Assembly: GCA_018399455.1 (NCBI GenBank)
Contig: JAGYOT010000097.1
Span: 1 to 7,012 of the forward strand
From: Desulfobacterales bacterium
Lineage (GTDB): Bacteria; Desulfobacterota; Desulfobacteria; Desulfobacterales; Desulfosalsimonadaceae
Length of the DNA stretch: 7,012 bases
Direction of reading: 5' to 3'
Within the stretch, counting starts at the first letter, position 1, and each line of letters opens with the position of its first letter. Below, in pieces: positions 1-6,215 of the stretch. A program made the position numbers and the translations under genes. Below the pieces are notes generated by a model. It was not told the DNA's origin and ran no database searches. It saw only the letters and a program-made list of their open reading frames with translations.

Positions 1-72
1 GGTGCGAGCCAGGAAAGATCGCAGTGAATAAAGTCACCAGGCCGGCCATGGGCAATAAGATCAGCAGTAAGC
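1..72. other. Unassigned left-edge segment, not continuous with the prenyl synthase
   Basis: The reading frame of the downstream prenyl synthase has a TGA stop at 25-27. The residues it would encode from 28 to 72 do not resemble the family, in which a DDxxD-containing stretch should come just before the Arg-Gly-Gln-Pro at 73-84. No other + frame restores that motif, so a simple one-base frameshift does not explain it. On the - strand the stretch is open and would encode a hydrophobic peptide (for example GLLLILLPMAG), possibly a fragment of a membrane protein, but too short to name. It may be foreign sequence joined by rearrangement or by misassembly. Confidence 0.5.
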
Positions 73-768
73 CGGGGGCAGCCGGTCGCCCATTCCATCT
101 ATGGTGCCCCGGTCACCGTTTTGGTGGGGGATTTTTTGCTGGCCCGGGCCCTGGGCATCGCCGCCCGGACTGAAAACCCTGAAATTATCCGCGTTATCTC
201 TGAAATTACGGAATGCATGTGTCAGGGAGAAATCCAGCAGTTGACCCGTAAAGGAGATGTCAGTTTGACAGAGCAGGAATATATGGAGGTAATCCAGCGA
301 AAAACCGGGGTTTTGATCCAGGGTGCCTGCCGGACAGGGGCCATTCTTGCCGCTGCTCCCCCTGAGGTGGAACAGCAGCTTTCAGATTATGGCTGCCAGC
401 TCGGGCTGGCGTTTCAGATCACCGACGACTTGCTGGATTACACGGCTGAAACCGCCACCCTGGGAAAAACCGTCGGGGCTGACTTGAAGGAAGGCAAACT
501 AACCCTGCCGGTAATTTATGCGCTGCGCAAGGCTTCTGAGCAGCAGCGGAACCAAATGATTCAAATCATAAAAAATGAAACCTTTTCCGCGGATGATTTC
601 AGGCGGCTGGTTAAAATGATTGAAGCCAACGGCGGAATCGCGTATGCTCGCCATATTGCGGAAACGTATGTTCAATCGGCCAAAACCCTCATGGAGATTT
701 TCCCGGCCAGCCGAACAAAAGAAACCCTCTTGATGATTGCTGATTATGCGTTATGCCGTAACGCCTGA
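73..768 (+). CDS. Polyprenyl (octaprenyl/heptaprenyl-type) diphosphate synthase, 5'-truncated
   Basis: Trans-prenyltransferases of this family condense isopentenyl diphosphate onto an allylic diphosphate to build the side chain of menaquinone or ubiquinone, in the cytoplasm. Recognisable homology starts at codon 73 with RGQPVAHS, followed by the family hallmark VLVGDFLLARA (118-150), a Lys-Thr pair (KTG, about 301-309), the second Asp-rich Mg-binding motif DDLLDY (424-441) and GKTVGADLKEGKLTLP (463-510). About 230 residues are present against roughly 320 in complete enzymes, so about 90 N-terminal residues are missing, including the first DDxxD motif. The TTG at 121 lies inside the conserved VLVGDF motif and is not a believable start. 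A stop at 25-27 closes the frame upstream. As it stands the product cannot be a working synthase. The chain-length class cannot be decided because the determinants next to the first Asp motif are absent. It is followed after 34 bases by the next + strand gene, probably on the same transcript. Confidence 0.85.
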   Translation, partial: RGQPVAHSIYGAPVTVLVGDFLLARALGIAARTENPEIIRVISEITECMCQGEIQQLTRKGDVSLTEQEYMEVIQRKTGVLIQGACRTGAILAAAPPEVEQQLSDYGCQLGLAFQITDDLLDYTAETATLGKTVGADLKEGKLTLPVIYALRKASEQQRNQMIQIIKNETFSADDFRRLVKMIEANGGIAYARHIAETYVQSAKTLMEIFPASRTKETLLMIADYALCRNA

Positions 769-802
769 AATTATGTCCGTATGCCAGGAGTTTTTATAAA
801 AA

Positions 803-2044
803 ATGAACCATTATGTTTGTATATGGCGTCGATTACTGCCAAACGTGGTTTTATGCATTGCTGTGGCGGTTTTTACCCTTACCATTGTGCCCGGTGCCCA
901 GCCTGCCGAGCGAAAAGTCTCTGTCATCGGCTCAAGCCGGATTTATGAGGATGTAACCAACGCCAGAAACGCGGCTCTTGAGGAGGGCCTGTTGTCCGCT
1001 GTGGAACTGGTGGCCTTAGATATCATTCCGCAGCAATGCCTTAAAGAAAATTTCGAGGTCATCAGCGAAATTCTTTACAGCCATCGGGAGGATTTTACCC
1101 AGGGCTTCCAGGTGCTCAAAGAAATCAACACCGGCAGTTATTATCATCTGCTGATCCGCTCTACGGTATCAGCGGATAAAATCATGTCTATGATCCGGGA
1201 AACCGGCGTTTTCGAAACATCTGAAAAACTGCCCAGGCTTTTGCTGCTTGTGGCGGAAAAAGATACCGGGCAGCCATCCTTTCGTTACTGGTGGCAGGCG
1301 CCTGAGAATGGCTTTAAGCAAACCCCGGCGGTTGAGGCAATCCAGAATATAATGCGCAAACAGGGCTATCCGGTCATTCAGCCGCAGGCATTGGACCGGG
1401 ACCAAATACTGGCGGGCCTCCCGCCCAAGGCCGGCCTCAGCGCGGATGAGGCCATCACCCTGGGCATGCGGGCTGATGCCCAGGTGGTCATTTTTGGAAA
1501 AGCCCGGGCCGAACCCATATCCAACAGGATGGAAAGTAAGCTCAAATCGGTTAAAGGGATTATTTCGCTGAGTGCTGTGACTGTTGGGTCTCGGGAACCT
1601 GTCACAAGCCTTGAGAAAACGGCAACCGCAGCCGACCCGGATTTGCGGGAAGCTTGTCGCGAGGTCTTGTCAAATGTTGGCCGGCTCGCCGGAGAAGCTC
1701 TATCCGAACGGATTTCCCAGGCATGGCAGGATCAGGCCCGACAGACAGAACAGCTTGAAATTCATGTGAAAGGCAAAGGCAATATTCTGAAGCACCTGGT
1801 CGGTTTCCGCAAAGTCCTGCGCCAAACCAGCGGAGTGACCCGTTTCCAGACCCGAAGTCTCAGCGGCAATGAAGCGCTGCTTGTTCTGGATTACGAAGGC
1901 AGCGCCAGGCAGCTTGCCGATCAGCTTGTTTTAACTCCCTTTGAAGGTTTCGGCATCGATATTTACGAGTTAACGGGAACCATGATCCGAGTTAAGCTGA
2001 TTTCCGATAAAACCATCACAGAAACCGAACTGACGCCCAACTGA
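803..2044 (+). CDS. Exported protein with FlgT-like domain organisation, function unknown
   Basis: This is a 413-residue protein with a basic N-terminus and a hydrophobic stretch (about residues 11-30), then GAQPAER, which looks like a Sec signal peptide cleaved near residue 35. It lacks a lipobox, so a soluble periplasmic location is likely. Residues about 37-140 (VIGSSRIYEDVTNARNAAL) resemble the N-terminal domain of the flagellar assembly protein FlgT and related periplasmic proteins, in which an alpha-helical segment rich in Ala follows 'xARxxAL'. Residues about 143-260 look like a second alpha/beta domain ending in a strand (ADAQVVIFGKA) typical of FlgT-middle/TolB-N-like folds. Residues about 315-400 form a third alpha/beta domain (helix, GVTRFQ turn, strand EALLVLDYEG). 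No flagellar genes are visible nearby, so a flagellar role is not implied. The start is ATG, with AGGAG at 786-790, a rather long 12 bases upstream. Its place between a prenyl synthase and an exonuclease gives no clear functional hint. Confidence 0.75.
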   Translation: MNHYVCIWRRLLPNVVLCIAVAVFTLTIVPGAQPAERKVSVIGSSRIYEDVTNARNAALEEGLLSAVELVALDIIPQQCLKENFEVISEILYSHREDFTQGFQVLKEINTGSYYHLLIRSTVSADKIMSMIRETGVFETSEKLPRLLLLVAEKDTGQPSFRYWWQAPENGFKQTPAVEAIQNIMRKQGYPVIQPQALDRDQILAGLPPKAGLSADEAITLGMRADAQVVIFGKARAEPISNRMESKLKSVKGIISLSAVTVGSREPVTSLEKTATAADPDLREACREVLSNVGRLAGEALSERISQAWQDQARQTEQLEIHVKGKGNILKHLVGFRKVLRQTSGVTRFQTRSLSGNEALLVLDYEGSARQLADQLVLTPFEGFGIDIYELTGTMIRVKLISDKTITETELTPN

Positions 2045-2052
2045 TTCCTTCC

Positions 2053-2057
2053 GGAGG
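2053..2057 (+). promoter_or_regulatory. Ribosome binding site that fixes a TTG start
   Basis: GGAGG lies six bases before the TTG at 2064 and nine bases after the stop of the preceding gene. No ATG or GTG in the same frame is near this site, so the exonuclease most likely starts at TTG. The tight spacing also supports co-transcription and possibly translational coupling with the upstream gene. Confidence 0.7.
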
Positions 2058-2063
2058 CTTTGT

Positions 2064-2918
2064 TTGCTGCAGCATACGTTTTCCCATCTCAAAGGCGTCA
2101 GCAAAAAAACGGAGGCCCTGCTCTGGCAATCCGGGATTCAGAACTGGGCGGATTTTCTGGAAAGCCCGGACGTTCCTCTGCCTCAAAAAAGACTCAGGCG
2201 CCTGCGCGATCAGCTCAGGGACTCCCAGCACGCCTTGCGAAACCGCAATCATCAGTATTTTTCAGGGCTTCTGCCGCCAAGCGAGCATTGGCGGCTTTTT
2301 GGTGAATTCAAAGCCCGCACGGCATACATCGACATTGAGACCACCGGCCTTTCCAGCGGTTTCAACGAAATCACCACGATCGCCCTTTATGACGGACAAG
2401 CCATCAAGTACTATATTAACGGTCATAACCTGACCGCCTTTCTCGATGATATCCGAAGCTATGAGCTTATGGTGACCTACAACGGCAAATGCTTCGATAT
2501 CCCGTTCATGGCCGGCTACTTCCGATCAAGCTTTGATCAGTCGCATATTGACCTTAGGTATGTTTTAAAAAACCTTGGCTATTCCGGAGGGTTGAAAGGA
2601 TGTGAGAAACAATTCGGCCTGGATCGACAGGAACTGGCAGGGGTGAACGGCTGTTTTGCAGTTCTTTTGTGGCAGGAATACAAGGCCAAAAAACATCCCA
2701 AAGCTCTTGAGACACTCCTGGCCTACAACATTGAGGATGTTGTGAATCTGGAGTTTCTCATGCATCAGGCCTATAACCAAAACGTCCAAACCCTCCCTCT
2801 GGCTCCCCGCCTTTGCCTTGAGGTTCCGGAAAAGCCACCTGTACCCTTTGCCCCGGATCCGGATCTGATTGATCAGTTGAAGTTTCGGATGCAGGGAGGG
2901 GCCTGGCTGAGCGCCTGA
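2064..2918 (+). CDS. RNase H-like DEDDy 3'-5' exonuclease domain protein (YprB type) with N-terminal HhH-like region
   Basis: A 284-residue cytoplasmic protein with the three exonuclease signatures of the DEDDy class. Motif I is AYIDIETTGL with Asp90 and Glu92, motif II is VTYNGKCFDIPF with Asp145, and motif III is AYNIEDVVNL with Tyr221 and Asp225. These acidic residues would hold two metal ions for hydrolysis of nucleic acid from the 3' end. An additional HIDLRYVL stretch (161-168), followed by LKGCEKQFGL, is typical of the YprB/RNase_H_2 family. Residues about 8-34 (LKGVSKKTEALLWQSGI) resemble a helix-hairpin-helix DNA-binding motif. The C-terminal 40 residues are Pro-rich and end in MQGGAWLSA. 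No helicase domain is attached, unlike some relatives fused to DEAD-box or Cas4-like modules. It is the third gene of the apparent three-gene unit. The substrate (DNA or RNA) cannot be told from the sequence. Confidence 0.85.
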   Translation: MLQHTFSHLKGVSKKTEALLWQSGIQNWADFLESPDVPLPQKRLRRLRDQLRDSQHALRNRNHQYFSGLLPPSEHWRLFGEFKARTAYIDIETTGLSSGFNEITTIALYDGQAIKYYINGHNLTAFLDDIRSYELMVTYNGKCFDIPFMAGYFRSSFDQSHIDLRYVLKNLGYSGGLKGCEKQFGLDRQELAGVNGCFAVLLWQEYKAKKHPKALETLLAYNIEDVVNLEFLMHQAYNQNVQTLPLAPRLCLEVPEKPPVPFAPDPDLIDQLKFRMQGGAWLSA

Positions 2919-2975
2919 CAGCCTCCGGCTTTTTCCCCTGCCGGCTGCCGAATCAAAAATACATGCTATTGCCCA

Positions 2976-3005
2976 TTGATTCATACATCCCGGATTGGTT
3001 AGAAT
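2976..3005 (+). promoter_or_regulatory. Candidate sigma70-type promoter for the YbhB-like gene
   Basis: TTGATT (2976-2981) and TAGAAT (3000-3005) are separated by 18 bases and match the -35 and -10 consensus at 4 of 6 and 5 of 6 positions. They lie in the 166-base spacer after the exonuclease stop, and transcription would begin near 3012, about 70 bases before the ATG. This suggests that the PEBP-like gene has its own promoter rather than depending only on read-through. It was found by eye and is not tested. Confidence 0.4.
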
Positions 3006-3084
3006 AGTTTCTAAAAAGTCGGAGGAGACGCTTTGTTTGTATTTTCGGCGCGTCCGTGGCTTAACCAAACCAAAGGAGGGACTT

Positions 3085-3537
3085 ATGAAACTGACAAGTA
3101 CGGCCTTTGACCATGAAGGCAGGATTCCCCCCAAATACACCTGCGACGGGGAGAATGTAAATCCCCAGCTGTCCATCGCTGAAGTACCGGAGGCCGCCAA
3201 AAGCCTGGTGCTGATCATGGATGATCCGGATGTTCCCAAAAATATCCGGGAAGACGGAATGTGGGATCACTGGGTGGTTTTCAACATCCCGCCGGATACC
3301 CGTGAAATTCCGGAAAACCAGGAACCCTCCGGAACAGCCGGGCTCGGCACCAACGGGGATACAGGCTATTTCGGGCCATGTCCACCGGATCGGGAGCATC
3401 GCTATTTCTTTAAACTCTACGCCCTGGATATCATGCTGGATCTTCCCGAAAAAACGGACAAGCTCAGTGTTGAAAAAGCCATGACGGGGCATGTCCTTGA
3501 CGACACGGTTCTCATGGGTCTCTATGAACGCGTTTAG
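3085..3537 (+). CDS. YbhB/YbcL family PEBP/RKIP-like protein
   Basis: A 150-residue protein of the phosphatidylethanolamine-binding (Raf kinase inhibitor-like) family, the usual length for bacterial members. Hallmarks are the start MKLTSTAF, IPPKYTCDGENVNPQL (14-29), the ligand-pocket DDPDVP (46-51), the DHWVVFNIP strand (61-69) and GYFGPCPP followed by HRYFFKLYALD (94-115). Members bind small anionic or phospho-ligands, but their physiological role in bacteria is not settled. No signal peptide is present, so it is cytoplasmic. The ATG is chosen because AAAGGAGGG (3072-3080) ends four bases before it. The frame is open further upstream, but those codons are not family-like. It converges on the sucrose synthase gene with only 14 bases between the stops, leaving no room for a dedicated terminator. 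Confidence 0.92.
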   Translation: MKLTSTAFDHEGRIPPKYTCDGENVNPQLSIAEVPEAAKSLVLIMDDPDVPKNIREDGMWDHWVVFNIPPDTREIPENQEPSGTAGLGTNGDTGYFGPCPPDREHRYFFKLYALDIMLDLPEKTDKLSVEKAMTGHVLDDTVLMGLYERV

Positions 3538-3551
3538 GCGTTCTTGACGGA

Positions 3552-5969
3552 TCAGGCCGGCGCCGTTCGTTTTTCCATCGCGTCGGCGCGGGCCTTGAAA
3601 AACAGATGATAAAGAAGATCACAGTAGCGGTCCATTTTGATCATGCCTTCCCGGGATTCGGTGTAGCGCCAGAAACCGTAAAGCTTGGTCAGCCTGATGA
3701 GTTTTTCGCTATAGAGGCGCCATGTGAATTTTTCTCCAACCCGGGTCATACTGTTTTGGGATATCTGCTGCCAGCAGTTTTCATCGATCTGGCAGTCTTT
3801 CATAAAATCCCAGAGCACATCGGCAATTAATTCCGGCTTACTGGTATTCATCAGAAAACCGCTTTTCCCGTCCTCAATAATCTCGGACGGGCCCCCGAAT
3901 ATGGGGCCGAACGTCGGCAGTCCGCATTGCATCGCCTCAAGGATGGTCAAACCAAAGGCCTCAAACAGGGCAGGCTGAACAAACACACCCCGGCAGTCCG
4001 CAATAATCCGGTACACCTCGCCGGTCTCCGCCTTCGGTACGCTGGGCAGCCAGCGAATATGGCCATGAAGCCCGTAAGTCCCGATCAGATCGTACATCCG
4101 CTGGATTTCTCTGCGCTCCTCGTTGTCCGAGGACTCCTCCAAATGGATGGTTCCGGCCGCCAGGATCAGATTGCAGTGCTTGCGAAGTTCGGGATGCTGG
4201 CCAAACGCCTCAATCAGGCCCGTTATATTCTTAATCCGGTCGAGTCTCGCCATCGTAAAAATCGGCACCTGATCCGGGTCGTTAAGATAGCCGAAAATGT
4301 CCGGGGATTCCTCCTCAAACAGACGTTTCTGCCAGTACCTGGTCTTGCTGACCGGCCGCTTCTCGCTGTTCTGGTAGGAAAAATAATTGGCCTCATCCAC
4401 CCCCGGGGGAACCACGTTAAACTTTGGGCTGAAAAGGTTGATACCGCCCACGACCTGGCAAAGGCCGGGCATGGTATAGAACTGGTAGGATTCATACTGC
4501 CCGAACCGCGTCTCGGTGCCGGCAATTTCCTGGTAAGTGCTGGTAATAATGAAATCGGATTTGTTCATGGCAATCAAATCCGCCATAAACTGGCAGGAGA
4601 AATGATAATCCGGTTCCAGGTCCCGCCAGTACAAATCAGAAAAAAGATACTTTGTCTTTTCCAGGGCATGGGCAATGGTGCATTGGATTACATTCATCCG
4701 GTCCGAAAGCAGTGTGGCAACCAGGTTCCCGTCCGAGTAATTGCCAATAATCAAATCCGGCCGGCCCTGGAACTCGGCCAGCAGCTCACGTTCGCAGTCT
4801 CCGGCAAAGCGATCCAGATAGGGCCAGATTTTAAACCGGGAGATCCAGTCCGGAATCCGCTGGTTGTTATCATCATAGAACGGAATCCTCAGGATATAGG
4901 AATTTTGGGTACCGACGATATCCTCCCGCGGTTGGTTGCAGGAGGTTTTGCCGGCGTTCGGAATCAGGCGCGTGAGCACAATCACCCTTGGGATGACATC
5001 AACGCCCGCAAGCTCAAATTCCCGGATCAGGTGCGCCTCCAGTGATCTGACCTGATCAAGAATGTAGATAACCTGGCCGCCGGTGTCCGGTTTTCCCAGC
5101 ACTTTTTCCTGGCCGAACCAGCCATGCGGAGAAAGGATGGCCACCTTGGATATCATGGGGACCCGCGATATAAACTGTTCGAGCCCCGGGCTGCTGGGCT
5201 CATGAAAAAGCCCGTGAAGATGCTGCATGGTTTCCAGAATGCGTCCGGCATTACAGCCCCATCCCGGTTCAAACCCCTTGCTCCGGAGCTGAGGCTCGAG
5301 CTTCTGGTACGGCGTCTCAGGGTCCAGGCGTTCCAGATCTTCGATCATTTCTTCAAGAGCGCCCAAAAAATCTTCCATCTCGTTTAATATCGCCCCATTG
5401 ACCAACAGCTGATGTCCGTTGATACGGTGGAGCCTGAGAAACTCAAACAGCATGCCGCTCCATTTGCTGGCCTCCTGAAACATGCTGCTCGCCATGTGCC
5501 GGTTTAGAAAACTGATACCGTTTCCCACATTCCTGACATCCCGGACCTCGGGAGAATAATCATAGAAGGGCATAAAATCAAGCTCCAGGGCATGCTTGTG
5601 GACGTCGGCCGGGTTCCCTAATATATACGCGTCCTTATAGTCAAGGTATCGATTTACGGGGATCTCCTCCATATAATCGCAGGATCCTGCCATACGGTAA
5701 ATCCGGTACCGGGCCAGCGTATAGCGGTGCAGGATCAGGATGATGTTTTCCGTGAACAGGATCTCGGGGATTTTGTTCAAAAAACTGGCAATGCCCGATT
5801 TATGGACAAATTCGTGCTCCTTCGCGTTTTCCCGGCACCACTCCAGCCACTGCAGCCAGATGTCGTTGCGTAGCAAATACGGAGTCCCCAAATGTTTTAG
5901 AACAAATATAAAATCGGCAAAGTCTTTCTGCTCCTTCGCGGGTATCAGCTTCTTCATCTTATCGCTCAC
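3552..5969 (-). CDS. susA: Sucrose synthase (GT4 family), complete
   Basis: It catalyses the reversible reaction sucrose + NDP = NDP-glucose + fructose in the cytoplasm. The 805 residues match the usual 790-815 of sucrose synthases and exclude the shorter sucrose-phosphate synthases. In order: an N-terminal regulatory-type domain (about 1-130), a second helical domain (about 150-265), and two Rossmann-like GT-B lobes (about 273-525 and 565-760). Visible active-site elements are the sugar-binding loop DTGGQVIYILDQVRSLE (295-311), His434 in TIAHALEKTKY, the pair Arg575 and Lys580 in MARLDRIKN, and the E-x7-E motif Glu670/Glu678 in EAFGLTILE. Where plant enzymes have the Q...N pair linked to UDP preference, this protein has Val644 and Thr649 with one residue fewer between, so ADP preference is inferred. 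The start is GTG, supported by AAGGAG six bases upstream; Met5 is the only nearby alternative. No sucrose-phosphate synthase, phosphatase or fructokinase is in view. Confidence 0.95.
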   Translation of the reverse strand: MSDKMKKLIPAKEQKDFADFIFVLKHLGTPYLLRNDIWLQWLEWCRENAKEHEFVHKSGIASFLNKIPEILFTENIILILHRYTLARYRIYRMAGSCDYMEEIPVNRYLDYKDAYILGNPADVHKHALELDFMPFYDYSPEVRDVRNVGNGISFLNRHMASSMFQEASKWSGMLFEFLRLHRINGHQLLVNGAILNEMEDFLGALEEMIEDLERLDPETPYQKLEPQLRSKGFEPGWGCNAGRILETMQHLHGLFHEPSSPGLEQFISRVPMISKVAILSPHGWFGQEKVLGKPDTGGQVIYILDQVRSLEAHLIREFELAGVDVIPRVIVLTRLIPNAGKTSCNQPREDIVGTQNSYILRIPFYDDNNQRIPDWISRFKIWPYLDRFAGDCERELLAEFQGRPDLIIGNYSDGNLVATLLSDRMNVIQCTIAHALEKTKYLFSDLYWRDLEPDYHFSCQFMADLIAMNKSDFIITSTYQEIAGTETRFGQYESYQFYTMPGLCQVVGGINLFSPKFNVVPPGVDEANYFSYQNSEKRPVSKTRYWQKRLFEEESPDIFGYLNDPDQVPIFTMARLDRIKNITGLIEAFGQHPELRKHCNLILAAGTIHLEESSDNEERREIQRMYDLIGTYGLHGHIRWLPSVPKAETGEVYRIIADCRGVFVQPALFEAFGLTILEAMQCGLPTFGPIFGGPSEIIEDGKSGFLMNTSKPELIADVLWDFMKDCQIDENCWQQISQNSMTRVGEKFTWRLYSEKLIRLTKLYGFWRYTESREGMIKMDRYCDLLYHLFFKARADAMEKRTAPA

Positions 5970-5975
5970 CGTCTG

Positions 5976-5981
5976 CTCCTT
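5976..5981 (-). promoter_or_regulatory. Ribosome binding site deciding the GTG start of sucrose synthase
   Basis: On the - strand AAGGAG lies six bases before GTG at 5969-5967. The alternative ATG four codons downstream would be 18 bases from it, which is too far. The site contains GGA, which matters for the possible CsrA-type control discussed for the leader. Confidence 0.65.
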
Positions 5982-5995
5982 TCCGGTTAAGGTAG

Positions 5996-6009
5996 CGGGC
6001 TCCCGCCCG
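5996..6009 (-). promoter_or_regulatory. GC-rich leader hairpin with a GGGA loop, just upstream of the sucrose synthase RBS
   Basis: On the - strand CGGGC, GGGA, GCCCG forms a perfect 5-bp GC stem with a GGGA tetraloop, ending about 14 bases upstream of the Shine-Dalgarno. It could act as an RNA element in the sucrose synthase leader. The same short stretch could instead fold by a shifted GCGG/CCGC pairing, so the exact structure is uncertain. Confidence 0.45.
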
Positions 6010-6044
6010 TCCCTAAAAAGTCAGCTTCTTGTTTTCAAGCCTTA

Positions 6045-6060
6045 ATCCGTTCCCACGGAT
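6045..6060 (-). promoter_or_regulatory. Perfect 6-bp inverted repeat with a GGGA loop in the sucrose synthase leader
   Basis: On the - strand ATCCGT, GGGA, ACGGAT is a perfect inverted repeat with a 4-base centre, about 75 bases upstream of the GTG. It may be an RNA hairpin in the leader or a DNA operator. A TTGACT that resembles a -35 box lies just upstream of it (6063-6068), but the six bases 17 downstream (TTAAGG) make a poor -10. If that promoter were used, the repeat would sit in its spacer, which would favour an operator over an RNA element. Confidence 0.45.
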
Positions 6061-6167
6061 CAAGTCAAGAGCGAAAAAATACTTATCCGCCCCCCTCTTT
6101 CAGTTTACCTTTCGGTCTTCCCATTGACATCGTTTAATGAACCGCTTAATTTGGATTTAATGTATGT

Positions 6168-6176
6168 TGATATGAT
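6168..6176 (+). promoter_or_regulatory. Candidate extended -10 promoter of the ferredoxin gene
   Basis: TGATATGAT reads as an extended -10 element (TGn followed by TATGAT, 5 of 6 matches to TATAAT), placing transcription start near 6183, about 33 bases before the ATG. A perfect TTGACA lies further upstream at 6124-6129, but it is too distant to pair with this -10 and has only a weak partner (TAATTT) at 17 bases. Either could be used. Confidence 0.4.
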
Positions 6177-6215
6177 GTGCAGGTTTGTCATTAACATGAA
6201 TGAAAGGAGGGCGTT

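Noticed and set aside
2919..2952. CCGGC/GCCGG hairpin after the exonuclease stop as a terminator
   Set aside because: The stem is only 5 bp with a 10-base loop, and the T run lies in the loop rather than after the stem.
3011..3020. Shared CTAAAAAGTC in the spacers near 3012 and 6013 as a repeated regulatory site
   Set aside because: It is only ten bases, AT-rich, without symmetry and at different positions relative to genes, so it is likely chance.
2995..3084. Upstream in-frame extension of the YbhB-like protein from a TTG at 2995
   Set aside because: The extra 30 residues are not family-like, overlap the candidate promoter, and the strong AAAGGAGGG is placed for the ATG at 3085.
2565..3239. 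A - strand open frame of 224 codons across the exonuclease 3' end and the YbhB-like 5' end
   Set aside because: It covers two well-supported genes in antisense, and its translation has no recognisable domain.
3551..3590. GC palindrome CGGCGCCG before TTCGTTTTTCC as a terminator for the YbhB-like gene
   Set aside because: The palindrome has no loop and lies within the 3' coding end of sucrose synthase, so it is not convincing as a terminator.
3927..5045. A long + strand open frame (372 codons) opposite the sucrose synthase
   Set aside because: It is fully antisense to a gene with clear catalytic motifs, has no ribosome binding site of note, and its Pro/Arg/Gln-rich translation looks like a codon-bias shadow.
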